NCBI RefSeq assembly: GCF_900637555.1 | Contig: NZ_LR134378.1 | Location: 72,001-136,000 of the forward strand | Reading direction: 5' to 3' | Source: Lautropia mirabilis | Lineage (GTDB): Bacteria > Pseudomonadota > Gammaproteobacteria > Burkholderiales > Burkholderiaceae_E | DNA: 64,000 nt | Part shown: positions 16,937 through 26,198 of the stretch, one piece after another | Numbering within the stretch: position 1 is the stretch's first letter | Layout: every line of letters starts with the position of its first letter | Notes under the pieces: model-generated | Seen by the model: the letters and a program-made list of their open reading frames with translations, nothing else | Databases searched by the model: none | What the model was told of the DNA's origin: nothing | Made by a program: the position numbers and the translations under genes

Positions 16937-17633
16937 GACGATGACCCGAGGGGCGAAGGGGGTTCGAGAGGTCGGCGGTCCGGGCGGACCGGCCGGCGAC
17001 GAAGCCCGGATGACGACGCGGGCATGGACACGATGGGCGCATGCGCCCCGTGTCGAAAGGCCGGATGCTGCCATGCAGCGATGCCCTCGCCCGTGAAGAA
17101 ATGCACAGGGAGGCTTTCCGGCAGTGTCCTGTCCCGGATGGCTCCGGGACACGAACAGCCTCCAATTGTAAGGCGATAGGTGCCGCCGCGCCATTTTTCA
17201 CTTGCCAAAACGGGTTTGTCCTGCGCGGAAGCGGCCATGGATGCGCATGAGCCCCATGCCGCACGGGTCGTTTCGCCCATATGACGACCTCGCGGCCTGA
17301 CGTGCAAGCTCTCCCACCTCGTCATGGATTCACGGGATGGCCACGATACGGCTCACCGGGGCGTCTCAGCCGCGGAATTGCTCTCCCAGGAAACCGGTCA
17401 CGGCTGCCAGCGGGCGTTTCCCACAAAGTCATTGAAAAAAGGCCGCCAAAGAGTGGCTTTTCTTTTCATTCGCCTGCCCGTCCCATGGCAGCAACCGTCC
17501 ATCCTGTGTTGTTTAACAACCAAAACTGTCGTTCGTAGAGTACGTCCCGCATGACGCACACATGCAAGCGCACAACGACGGCAGTTGCCCAGGTACCTGC
17601 CGGGTTCACCAACCACACGATGAACGTCAGACC
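16937..17633. promoter_or_regulatory. Long divergent intergenic region
   Basis: About 700 bp separates the minus-strand glycosidase from the plus-strand repeat lipoprotein. I find no supported gene. The last 150 bp is richer in A/T and carries the palindrome at 17508-17520. A long leader for the downstream lipoprotein mRNA is possible. Confidence 0.45.
17508..17520. promoter_or_regulatory. Palindrome GTTGTTTAACAAC
   Basis: A perfect 13-bp palindrome about 115 bases upstream of the repeat lipoprotein. Its GTTGT/ACAAC ends match those of the palindromes at 7413-7428 and 7445-7481 near the GMC gene, and both places also carry ACAACCAAAAC-type sequence next to the site. A shared regulator is possible but not shown. 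Confidence 0.4.
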
Positions 17634-20615
17634 ATGAAAAAGCAATTCCAGATCCCGCCCGCCGAAGACTTACCTCTCTTGAACGGCATGCTCTCCTCCC
17701 AGCCGCGGACGCTGGCCGCGCTGTTCCTGAGCGCTGGCCTGCTGGCTGCCTGCGGTGGCAGCGGCGGCGAGGGCCAGCAGAGCGGTGCTCCGACATCGAG
17801 CAGCCAGCAGGAAGAAAGCCTGGCGGGCGCATTCTTCGACGCGGCCAATGAACCGGCTGCTGGCGTGGGTCAGCCGGCCGAAGGCCACGTTCCTCAGTTT
17901 CACGCCGACAAGGTGGCCAAGGCCGTCAAGGCCACGGCCACCCAGCCTGCCATCCTGAAGGCCCCGTCCTTCGGCCCGGCCGGCGAGACGATCCGCGTCG
18001 GCAAGGCGGTCACCCGCGTGATGGGTCAGTATCGCAACGGTGAGCCCGTGGAAGGCCAGCGCCTCTACGTCGGCGGCAAGGAAGTCGCCAATGGCCAGCA
18101 GGCTGCCTACACCCCGACGGCTGCCGATATCGGCAAGCAGCTGATCTACCGCGAGCGTGTCGTCAACCCCCGCACCCGCGAAGAGATCTGGGCCGAGAGC
18201 GCCCCGGTGACGGTGGTCAGCTCCACGGCGCCCGTCGCCCGCAAGGCGCCGACCTTCGGCCCCGCCGGTCGCACGATCCGTGTGGGCGAACCCGTCACCC
18301 GCGTGACGGGTGAATATGATGGCGGCGAGGCCTTCGAAGGCTTCCGTCTGCGTAACGGCAAGCCGGTCGAGAACGGCCAGCAGGCCGCCTATACGCCAGT
18401 GGCCGCCGACATCGGCCAGGTGCTGGTGTATGGCGAGCGTGTGCGCAACCCGCGCACCGGTGAAGTGATCACCGTCTACAGTGCCGAAGTGACGGTGGTC
18501 GCTGCCGGCGCTCAGGCCGCCAAGCCCGTGGTGACGGCTCCGCGCCCCGCCCCGGCTGCCGAGCAACCGGCTCCGGCCACGGCCACGGCCACGGCCACGG
18601 CCCCCACGATGACGGTGGCACCGCGCTTTGCGCCGGCCGACCAGCCGCTGATGGTCGGCGTACCCGTCACCCGCGTCTCGGGTACCTATCAGAACGGCGT
18701 GGCCTTCGAAGGCTTCCGCCTGCGCAACGGCGTCGAGATCAGCAACGGCTATGCCGCCAGCTACACCCCGGTGGAAGCGGACGTCGGCCAGAAGATCATC
18801 TACGGCGAACGCGTGCACAACCCGCGTACCGGCGAGGTCAAGACCTTCTACAGTGCGGAAGTGACGGTGGTCGATGCCGCCTCGCCCGCTCAGGTGACGG
18901 CACCGCGCATCTCGGGCAATGCCCAGGTGAAGGCTGGCGAGCGCCTGAACGCCGTGGCCGGCAGCTATCGCAATGGCCAGACCGCCTCGCGCCAGTGGCT
19001 GCGTGACGGCCAGCCGATCAGCGGCGCCACCCAGATGAGCTACTCCACCGTGTCTGCCGACGCCGGCAAGAAGGTGAGCTATTCGGAAGTGGTGCGTAAC
19101 CCGTCCAACGGCAAGAGCGCCACCTTCCACAGCACGCCGGTGACGGTGGTGGCCGCCAACAGCCTGGAAGTTACCACCCAACCCTCGCTGACCACCGGCA
19201 CGCGCGACGCCGTGGTAGGGCAGACGCTGGAACGCAAGCTGGGCGCCTACCAGAACGGCTACATCATGAACGCCATCTGGCGCGTGAACGGGCAGGACAA
19301 GGGCTGGGGTCCGGAATACACCCCGAGCCGCGAGGACATTGGCAAGTCGATCGTCTACACCGAAGAAGTTCGGGGCAGCGACGGCACCGTCAAGGAATTC
19401 ACGGCCCCTGCCGTGCGGGTGGTGGCCTCGGCCGGTGCCCCGGCAACGGCCCCCCAGCAGCCGACCCAGGCTGCCAAGCCCGGGTATCCGACGGCCAGCA
19501 CGATGCCCACCATCTCGATCGGCACCGCCAACGCGGTGGTTGGCCAGCGGCTGGTTCGCACGATGGGTTCCTACACCAACGGCTACGTGACCAACGCCAT
19601 CTGGAAGGTGAACGGTGAGGACAAGGGCTGGGGTCCGGAATATGTCCCGACCTCGGCTGACGTCGGCAAGTCGATCGTCTACACCGAGGAAGTCCTGGGC
19701 CGCTCCGGCGACATCGTGAACTTCACGGCCCCGGCCGTGAAGGTGGTTGCCTCGGCCAGCGCGGCACGTCCTGCCCCCGCACCTGTGTCGGCTCCTGCCC
19801 CCGTCGCCCAGCAGAACCGCGGCGGCACCGTGAACTCGGTGCAGGAAATCATCAACGACATGAAGCTGTACAACGAGGGCGAACTGGCCGGTGTGGACAA
19901 GGGCAACGGCTGGGCCTCGGGTCCGGGCTACGTGATCATGGGCAACATCCCCCGTGGCACCAACACCCCGAGCTACTGGAGACCGGCCAACACCCACTTC
20001 AAGAGCAGCGCCACCTGGAACGCCGTCATTCCCTGGCTGGTGGTGTTCGACGGTGTGGGCAACGGTGCCACCAACACCCGGGTGCAGATGCGCAACATCA
20101 AGCTGTACATGAAGCGCAAGTCCACCAACCGCTGGGAAGTCATCATCAACCAGCCCATCTCGGGCGAGGACTACCCGAAATCGCTGCAGGGTGACCAGAC
20201 GACCCGCGCCGACATCCGCTACGAAGCCGACGGCTCCCGCTCGCTCAAGCCCAACGGCCGGAACCGCGTGTTCCACGGCTGGGGCAGTCCGATCAACTTC
20301 GATGCCTGGGATCTGAAAGCGCTGGTGACCACGGTTCAGGCCCGCCTGGTGGTGGACAACCCGGCCCGTCCGGACGACCGCTCCCGTGCGAAGTTCCTGA
20401 TCCACGTGGGCGCCGACTACTACCCCGAGACGAGCACGCGTGTAGCCGCCACGGCACCGGCCTACTACTTCCCGGGTGTCGGTGTCTCCCGCGCCAAGTA
20501 TGTCCGCAACGAATGGCGAGCCTTCAACTTCTCGACTATCGACGCCGGCAAACCGGAACCGGGTGGCTCGATCTCGACCCAGGAACTGATCAACAACCCC
20601 CCGCCGCTGGAGTGA
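17634..20615 (+). CDS. Large six-repeat surface lipoprotein with unknown C-terminal domain
   Basis: A 993-residue lipoprotein (lipobox LAAC at about residue 40). It has six tandem beta-type repeats of 85-95 residues at residues about 105-709. Typical features of each are a start around APTFGPAG, an RVG..VTRV.G.Y.NG core, an AAYTP..ADIG turn, a VYGERVRNPRTGE strand and a closing VTVV. Repeats 1-3 are closest to one another, 5-6 form a second pair (sharing NAIW.VNG.DKGWGPEY) and 4 stands between. Ala/Pro/Thr-rich linkers separate some of them. Residues about 727-993 form a distinct aromatic-rich domain (SVQEIINDMKLYNEGELAG, then KSSATWNAVIPWLVVFDG and VHVGADYYPET-like parts) that I do not recognise. 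It may bind or hold the exopolysaccharide at the cell surface; this is inferred from position only. The ATG is picked for the signal sequence; the ribosome binding site is poor. Confidence 0.8.
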   Translation: MKKQFQIPPAEDLPLLNGMLSSQPRTLAALFLSAGLLAACGGSGGEGQQSGAPTSSSQQEESLAGAFFDAANEPAAGVGQPAEGHVPQFHADKVAKAVKATATQPAILKAPSFGPAGETIRVGKAVTRVMGQYRNGEPVEGQRLYVGGKEVANGQQAAYTPTAADIGKQLIYRERVVNPRTREEIWAESAPVTVVSSTAPVARKAPTFGPAGRTIRVGEPVTRVTGEYDGGEAFEGFRLRNGKPVENGQQAAYTPVAADIGQVLVYGERVRNPRTGEVITVYSAEVTVVAAGAQAAKPVVTAPRPAPAAEQPAPATATATATAPTMTVAPRFAPADQPLMVGVPVTRVSGTYQNGVAFEGFRLRNGVEISNGYAASYTPVEADVGQKIIYGERVHNPRTGEVKTFYSAEVTVVDAASPAQVTAPRISGNAQVKAGERLNAVAGSYRNGQTASRQWLRDGQPISGATQMSYSTVSADAGKKVSYSEVVRNPSNGKSATFHSTPVTVVAANSLEVTTQPSLTTGTRDAVVGQTLERKLGAYQNGYIMNAIWRVNGQDKGWGPEYTPSREDIGKSIVYTEEVRGSDGTVKEFTAPAVRVVASAGAPATAPQQPTQAAKPGYPTASTMPTISIGTANAVVGQRLVRTMGSYTNGYVTNAIWKVNGEDKGWGPEYVPTSADVGKSIVYTEEVLGRSGDIVNFTAPAVKVVASASAARPAPAPVSAPAPVAQQNRGGTVNSVQEIINDMKLYNEGELAGVDKGNGWASGPGYVIMGNIPRGTNTPSYWRPANTHFKSSATWNAVIPWLVVFDGVGNGATNTRVQMRNIKLYMKRKSTNRWEVIINQPISGEDYPKSLQGDQTTRADIRYEADGSRSLKPNGRNRVFHGWGSPINFDAWDLKALVTTVQARLVVDNPARPDDRSRAKFLIHVGADYYPETSTRVAATAPAYYFPGVGVSRAKYVRNEWRAFNFSTIDAGKPEPGGSISTQELINNPPPLE
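17948..19760 (+). repeat. Six tandem protein repeats within the lipoprotein gene
   Basis: Copies begin at about 17948, 18230, 18602, 18888, 19161 and 19490. Copies 1-3 and 5-6 remain similar at DNA level (for example the shared AACGGCCAGCAGGC and TCGATCGTCTACACCGA blocks), which could allow recombination that changes copy number. Confidence 0.8.
18575..18598 (+). repeat. Hexanucleotide tract (GGCCAC)x4
   Basis: Four exact hexamers encode alternating Ala-Thr in the linker before the third repeat. Being a multiple of three, slippage would lengthen or shorten the linker without a frameshift. Confidence 0.8.
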
Positions 20616-20699
20616 TGCACCACCAAAACCACTCCTGACATGACAAGGCAGTAAACACGCGCGGGACTCTGACAATCATCGTTGTGTGCGTGTGGTAAC

Positions 20700-20725
20700 G
20701 GGGGAGGCCGGCAACGGTCTCCCCC
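20700..20725 (+). terminator. Terminator after the repeat lipoprotein
   Basis: GGGGGAG and CTCCCCC form a 7-bp stem with a 12-base loop, followed by TCTTCATT. Confidence 0.6.
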
Positions 20726-20754
20726 TCTTCATTGACCGGTTGCGACCGTGCAAG

Positions 20755-20802
20755 AAAAAGGCCGGGAACCCGAGAGGCTCTCATGCCTCCGGATTCCCGG
20801 CC
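20755..20802 (-). terminator. Terminator of the wzy-like gene
   Basis: On the minus strand GGCCGGGAA pairs with TTCCCGGCC around a 25-base loop that itself can fold (CCGGAGG and CCTCTCGG parts), and is followed by five T residues. Confidence 0.75.
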
Positions 20803-20822
20803 TCTGCCGGATGCCCCCGAAA

Positions 20823-23800
20823 TCAGCGACGACGGCTGGAATCGCGCGTATCGAGCCAGCCGGAGCGCCGCGACGACAGGTCCTTGCCGTTGTCGGGCTC
20901 GTCATCGTCGGCAAACATCGGCAACGTGCGCGGACCGGCCACATCGTCGATGGTCGGCTCACCGGGCATGCCCTGGCGCGGACTGGGCCGGCGGGTACCG
21001 ACGGCGGGCGGCAGGTCCGCCCCCTGCTCGGGCGCTCCCCAGGCCGAGGGGTTGGCCAGATCCAGATGCTGCGGCCGAGGGCCGAAGTGCCCGGTGTGGC
21101 GAGCGCGGCGATGATGCTGCGCGCCTTCCCCGAAAGCGGGCTGCGACGGCATGCCTGCATCCGGCGCCACGTGCGAAGGCTGCACCGGCGACGAATACGG
21201 CGGCTGCGGCTGCGTCATCATGGGTTCCTGCGGTGCGGCCGGCGCCTGCGGGAAGCGAGGCTGCGACGGCACAGACACCGGACCCTGCGGCTGCGTGACC
21301 TGCTGCTGCATGGTCTGCTGCGTGGCCTGGGGTTGAGCAACCTGCCGCTGCTGCGGGGGCTGAGCCACCTGCGACGGAGCACGCTGCGCAGTCCCTGATT
21401 GCGGCCCGCGGGAAACGGCCGACGAAGGCGGAATCTGCGGCCCGGGCTGGCCGACTCCCGTGCGCCGCGGTGCAGCCGCCCCCATGCCACCAGGGGGCTG
21501 CATGCGGGGTGCGGCCGGAGACGACGCAGCCGCCGCCGGCATGCCCTGTCCCGCCGGCGCCTGGCCGGCAGGTCCCTGAGCGACCGGCCCTTGGGCGACC
21601 GGCGCCGATGCCGGCTGCCGGGGCGCCGCTTCAGCCTGAGCTTGGGCCCCCTGTGCTTTCGGGAAGGCCGAACGTGCCGTCTGGCCAGCCGTGGCCAGGT
21701 TGGCCATGGCCTGGGCCGCCGTCATCTCGGTGCTGCCCGGGGTAGCCGCTGCAGCGCTTGAGGCCGCCTGCGGATTCATGGGCTGCTGGGTGGCCGTCTG
21801 GCCAGCCTGGGCTGACGGCGCAGCTGCGGTGTACCCAGCCGAATATGCCGCCGACTGACCGGCCTGCCCTGCCTGCGCCGATGCCACGGCCTGGGCTGGC
21901 GCAGACGGCTGGCCCGGTACCGGACCCGCCTGCGGACGGGAGGCCTGGGCCTGTGTGCCTGAGATGCTCGTGCCGGCCGCAAAGGCAGGTTTGGCCTGCT
22001 GGCCATGCGCCGCATGGGACTGATCCGCAGCGCCGGTCTGCGCAGGGGCCGCCGCACCGCCGATGGGCGCCCCGGCTGCAAAGGCCGACGTGGCCTGCTG
22101 GCCGTGCACGGCATGACTCGAATCCGCAGCCGCACCCTGACCTTGCTGCCCCTGCTCCCCAGCAGGCGCCGAGTACCCCAGGTGGCGCGCCTCCTGAGCA
22201 GGCTGTTCACCGGCCTCGGCGGCCTTGCTCGCCAGAAGGCGCTGCTGCTGCCAGGCCAGTTCCTGCGGTGCCAGCACACCTTCGGTCGGGAAGATGACCT
22301 TGGTATGGCGGAAGTCGGGCTTGAAGCGTGACGGCTTGCCAGCCTTGAGCAGATCGGCGCGGGTGGGCGACATCGGGCCATGCCGATAGCGCCATGCCAC
22401 CAGACCCAGCGTCAGCGACACGATGAAGGCATGACTGACCAGCACCACGGCGCTGTTCGAGTAAACCGCCATCAGCAGCGTGACCGCCAGACTGGACATC
22501 AGCATCCGGCACAGCAGACGATCCCAGGCCGTGGTGGCTTCCGCGAAGCACTTTGCCACCGTACGCATGGCACCAAAGAGGATCATGAAGTACAGGATGA
22601 AGCCGACGATACCAAAGTCCCATAGCACGGTGGACGTCGTGAGCAGGTCGATGTACATGCCCGGGTGTGCCAGGAACATGTGACCCGGATCTGGCACCAG
22701 ACCGTCGACACCGTAGGAAGAGCCGACGCCAGTACCGAACAGCGTCTCGATCGGGTCGTTCCAGGACTGCGACTCGAACCAGTAGGGCACCGCCGTGAGA
22801 CGGTTCACCCCGGTCGCGTAGTAGCCGCGGTTACCGAAGTTGTACTCGATGGTGTCACGCAGGTTCTCGTCGAACGACATGTTGGCAATGTCGCCCGAGG
22901 TCTGCACCACGAAGTAGAAGTAGCCCAGGATGGCCCCGAAGAAGAGCGTAGCCACCACGATGCCCAGGAACGCCAGCGGCCGCTTGGCCACCAGGTCGAA
23001 GTAGGCGGCAAACAGCACCACCGGCATCATGATCAGCACGACCTTGGTTTCACCCAGGCCCAGCGGCACCAGCAGGGCCACCGTCAGCAGCAGCGTCCAG
23101 AAGCCGTTGAGCAGCTTCTCGCGCCAGGCATAGAAGACGGCAAACAGCACCATCACCTGCAGCATGGCCATGATGGAGCTGGCGCCACCGCCGGTCATCG
23201 AGCCCTCGAAGGTACCGACGATGATGTCGAAGGGCACGAAGCCAGGCTTGTCGTAGCCCATCACGCCCGGCACCAGCACCACGCGCTGATAGAGCGTGAA
23301 CGGCAGCTGCATCAGGCCCACGCCCAGGATGAAGAGCAGCCAGTTGCGGACCTGCTTCTCGCTGAACGGCACCACCGCCATCAGGAACATCACGCCCCAG
23401 AACTGGAAGTAGCGCTTGGCACCGGCCGCCACCTCGGTGATGGGACCATCGGACATCAGACCCGAGGCCACCGCCAGCACGATGAAGGCGAGGCTCGTGT
23501 AGATGAACGGGGGCATGGGCCGCTGGAAATGCTTGCTGCCCGCCACCGTGTAGAGCATGGCCGCCCCGGCCATGAAGATGCCCAGCAGCGAGAAGAGCCA
23601 GGAGATCTTGGCCATGCCGGGCGAGAAGTACCCGACCGGGCCGTTGATCAGGAACACGCCGATGAGGATCAGCCAGACGGCAATCGGCAGCGCGTTGAGC
23701 AGCAGCACGCCGGCGATGCCGCCCAGCACCAGGGCGATGAGGATCAGGTTGCCGGTGGCGACGACCAGCCCGACCAGCGCCCCCACGCCCAGGAACAGCC

Positions 23801-23876
23801 CGCCGATGAGCAGCGGGGTCCAGGAGTGGTTGCCTGCCAGGCGCGGCAGGCGATTCAGGATGGAGGAGACAGCCAT
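20823..23876 (-). CDS. Wzy/O-antigen-ligase-like membrane protein with very long low-complexity tail
   Basis: A 1017-residue protein. Residues 1 to about 495 are a polytopic membrane domain with 11-13 hydrophobic segments and a large periplasmic loop (about 320-400) containing NFGNRGYYATGVNRLTAVP and LFGTGVGSSYG. This is the usual plan of Wzy polymerases and O-antigen ligases. Residues about 500-1017 form a soluble, probably disordered tail of Ala, Gln, Pro, Gly, Ser and some His, with a near repeat (SHAVHGQQA..AFAAG and SHAAHGQQA..AFAAG) and a Gln-rich block (QVAQPQATQQTMQQQVTQPQ). Wzy-like proteins normally end near the last helix, so the tail is unusual. The wzz-like gene lies 17 bp upstream, so both form one operon. 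Confidence 0.8.
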   Translation of the reverse strand: MAVSSILNRLPRLAGNHSWTPLLIGGLFLGVGALVGLVVATGNLILIALVLGGIAGVLLLNALPIAVWLILIGVFLINGPVGYFSPGMAKISWLFSLLGIFMAGAAMLYTVAGSKHFQRPMPPFIYTSLAFIVLAVASGLMSDGPITEVAAGAKRYFQFWGVMFLMAVVPFSEKQVRNWLLFILGVGLMQLPFTLYQRVVLVPGVMGYDKPGFVPFDIIVGTFEGSMTGGGASSIMAMLQVMVLFAVFYAWREKLLNGFWTLLLTVALLVPLGLGETKVVLIMMPVVLFAAYFDLVAKRPLAFLGIVVATLFFGAILGYFYFVVQTSGDIANMSFDENLRDTIEYNFGNRGYYATGVNRLTAVPYWFESQSWNDPIETLFGTGVGSSYGVDGLVPDPGHMFLAHPGMYIDLLTTSTVLWDFGIVGFILYFMILFGAMRTVAKCFAEATTAWDRLLCRMLMSSLAVTLLMAVYSNSAVVLVSHAFIVSLTLGLVAWRYRHGPMSPTRADLLKAGKPSRFKPDFRHTKVIFPTEGVLAPQELAWQQQRLLASKAAEAGEQPAQEARHLGYSAPAGEQGQQGQGAAADSSHAVHGQQATSAFAAGAPIGGAAAPAQTGAADQSHAAHGQQAKPAFAAGTSISGTQAQASRPQAGPVPGQPSAPAQAVASAQAGQAGQSAAYSAGYTAAAPSAQAGQTATQQPMNPQAASSAAAATPGSTEMTAAQAMANLATAGQTARSAFPKAQGAQAQAEAAPRQPASAPVAQGPVAQGPAGQAPAGQGMPAAAASSPAAPRMQPPGGMGAAAPRRTGVGQPGPQIPPSSAVSRGPQSGTAQRAPSQVAQPPQQRQVAQPQATQQTMQQQVTQPQGPVSVPSQPRFPQAPAAPQEPMMTQPQPPYSSPVQPSHVAPDAGMPSQPAFGEGAQHHRRARHTGHFGPRPQHLDLANPSAWGAPEQGADLPPAVGTRRPSPRQGMPGEPTIDDVAGPRTLPMFADDDEPDNGKDLSSRRSGWLDTRDSSRRR

Positions 23877-23893
23877 GCGAGGTGCTTAGGAGC

Positions 23894-25318
23894 TTAGTTG
23901 CCGAGACGCAGGTTGGGCGGCGTCACCGTCGGGCCCGTACCGCCAATGAGGCGCTGGGCACGGGTGGACTGCGACGGCGGCAGCACGGCCAGGACCGGGA
24001 TGCCGGAAGCCTGCAGCAGATCGTCGGCGCTGCGCAGCGGCTTCTGGGCAGCTTCCAGGGTGAAGGCAGCCATCAGGCCCAGGAACAGACCCAGGAACAG
24101 ACCCACCGCCGTGTTGAGGATGAGGTTGGGCCGGCTGGGCAGCAGCGGCACGACGGCCGGGGTGATGATGCTGATGTTGGACAGACCGGCGCTCATGGCC
24201 ACCTGGGTCTCGGTCAGACGACGCTCGACCAGGTCATAGGCCTTCTGGGCGCTGGCCAGATCCTGCTGCAGGATGGCGATCTGGTCACGCTTGCTGCGCA
24301 GCGACAGCACCTTGGCCTTCTGGGCATCCACGGCAGCCGAGAGCTCGCGCTCGCGCTGCAGGTTCACCGAGTTGGCGGTGCGGATACTGTTCTTGACGCG
24401 GCTGATCTCGGTGTTGAGGCGGGTGCGCAGCTCCTGCACCTCGGCCTGCGCCTGCAGGCGGATGGGGTGGTTGGCACCGTACTGCGACGACACTTGACCC
24501 AGCTTGGCCTCGGCACGGCCCAGGTCAGTGGTCAGCGTCTGGATGAGCTCGTTGGCCACCACTTCGGGGATGGCCATGTCACCGCCACGGCCCACCACGG
24601 CGCTGCGCGAGCGGCTCTCGGATAGGGCCGACTGGACCTGCACCAGCTGCGAGGACAGCTCCTGCAGGCGCTGGTTCTCGACGTCGATCCGCTCGTCGCT
24701 GGTGATGATGCCGCTTTCACGCTGATAGCTGGTCAGCTTGTTCTGGGCGGCCTCGACCTTGGCCTTGTACTCCTTGACCTGCGAGGCAAAACGCTCGGCG
24801 TATTCCTGAGCCGGCTTGGTGCGCAGATCGAGGGCGGCTGCCTTGTAGGCGTTGGCGAAGCCATTGGCGATCTCGGCAGCACGCTCGGCGCTGGACCATT
24901 CGGCACCGATGGCGATGGTGGTACCGTCGGTGGACGAGGTGACCTTGATGGACTTCAGCAGCACGGTGGCCAGCCAGTCATCGATGTTGCCCCGACCCTT
25001 GGTGGCCTTCTGCCAGTCGGTCTGGACGTCCTCGTCCTGGGCAAGCTTCAGGTCCTTGATGACCCGATCGACCACCTGGCTGCTCTGGATCAGCTCGGTC
25101 TGGCTGGCCAGCATGTTGCGGATGGTCTCACGGGTGGGCGCCGCCATACCGGACACCTGGTCGACCGTGTTGGCATCGACGTAGACCGTGGTGGCGGCGC
25201 TGTAGCGCTTGCTCATCAGCAGGCTGCCGGTGATGGCCATGAGCGTGGTGATGGCCACGATCGACGCGACCAGCCAGAATCGCGATCGGAGAATTCCAAA
25301 AAGCAAGTCGAAACGCAT
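23894..25318 (-). CDS. Wzz/GumC-type polysaccharide chain-length determinant (PCP family)
   Basis: A 474-residue inner-membrane protein of the polysaccharide co-polymerase family, resembling EpsF of methylotroph EPS clusters. TM1 is at about residues 13-36 (SRFWLVASIVAITTLMAITG), followed by the conserved AATTVYVDAN. A long periplasmic coiled-coil region covers about 150-380, and TM2 is near 405-428, preceded by the Pro-rich AVVPLLPSRPN motif. The cytoplasmic tail (SADDLLQASGIPVLAVLPP) is typical of proteins that work with a partner ATPase. It sets chain length with the Wzy polymerase encoded immediately downstream; the partner ATPase is encoded divergently at 26199. The ATG was selected for AGG upstream and the TM1 position; the open frame before it is unlikely to be coding. 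Confidence 0.88.
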   Translation of the reverse strand: MRFDLLFGILRSRFWLVASIVAITTLMAITGSLLMSKRYSAATTVYVDANTVDQVSGMAAPTRETIRNMLASQTELIQSSQVVDRVIKDLKLAQDEDVQTDWQKATKGRGNIDDWLATVLLKSIKVTSSTDGTTIAIGAEWSSAERAAEIANGFANAYKAAALDLRTKPAQEYAERFASQVKEYKAKVEAAQNKLTSYQRESGIITSDERIDVENQRLQELSSQLVQVQSALSESRSRSAVVGRGGDMAIPEVVANELIQTLTTDLGRAEAKLGQVSSQYGANHPIRLQAQAEVQELRTRLNTEISRVKNSIRTANSVNLQRERELSAAVDAQKAKVLSLRSKRDQIAILQQDLASAQKAYDLVERRLTETQVAMSAGLSNISIITPAVVPLLPSRPNLILNTAVGLFLGLFLGLMAAFTLEAAQKPLRSADDLLQASGIPVLAVLPPSQSTRAQRLIGGTGPTVTPPNLRLGN

Positions 25319-26198
25319 AGGACTACCTGGAGTTGGCACGGAAGTGCCGATTGTGAATGGAGCGACGGTTCGAGGCGGTGAGAAACTGCACATCGTCCGC
25401 GGCGCGGGACCGCGGGTCGCATGGAGATTCGATGGTGCCGGCCACGGAAACACACGGTCGACCGACCGCGCGGCGGCTCCGCGCCGGCGCCGGACGGCTG
25501 GGCATCGACTTCCTCGACACCCGGTATTATCCCAGTATCCGGCTATGTATGGGGCTGGATGTCACGCATGCCGACAGCCCAAACGGCGCGAATGCGCGCC
25601 AGATGTGGCATGAAAGCCCGTGCGCTGCCCTTGGAACAACGGCCCAGGGCCTGCGGCCGATGACGGACCGGCCTGAAGCGATACCAGGGCCGGGGCGGTA
25701 TTATCGCAAGGATCGCCCCCGGGGATTATGAAATTTCCGGTCCCATGATGCGGGTTCGTAGCCGGCACGTAATGCGCATGTAAAAGCCATGCCGATTGCC
25801 GACATACTGTGGCGCGTCCATGCCGCAGGCCGCAGCTCCTGCGCCACACTGACGCAAACGGGCCTCCAGCCCCGGCAGATGCCGCGGCCGTGCACAAATG
25901 CCTCGCCCCGCTGCCCGGCACGCGGCATGATGGACCGATCCGCCGATACGGGCCCCCGTCACGGGGTCCCGATCCGGCGCGAAGGCGTCCGGTGGCCGGG
26001 CAATTTCCCTGTCCGGCCCACGTCGGAGGCTGCGCGCCGCCGCAGAATCAGGGACAATGCCGACATGGATGCCCTGCCGTGCCGCGGGCACATTCCGCGG
26101 ATTGGCGAGCCGCCGGGCCGTCATCGCCCTGCTGCCTGCCGGCCATGGCCGGCAACGCCTTCTGTTTCACCCGATTCCTCAGACACCATTTTGCCAAC
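25319..26198. promoter_or_regulatory. 880-bp divergent intergenic region between wzz-like and epsG-like genes
   Basis: No gene is supported here. It includes the short palindrome GGCACGGAAGTGCC (25335-25348), and two direct copies of CGGTATTATC at 25522-25531 and 25696-25705. The long gap between two EPS genes suggests complex control or a removed gene. Confidence 0.45.

Noticed and set aside
17670-20675. 1001-codon minus-strand frame opposite the repeat lipoprotein
   Set aside because: The plus strand has the signal peptide and repeat structure. The opposite frame is a His/Arg/Gly-rich shadow.
25334-25351. Sigma-54-like sequence TTGGCACGGAAGTGCCGA
   Set aside because: The GG and GC elements are nine, not ten, bases apart and the -12 part is GTGCC rather than TTGC. 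No gene starts at a suitable distance on that strand. It is better read as a short palindrome.
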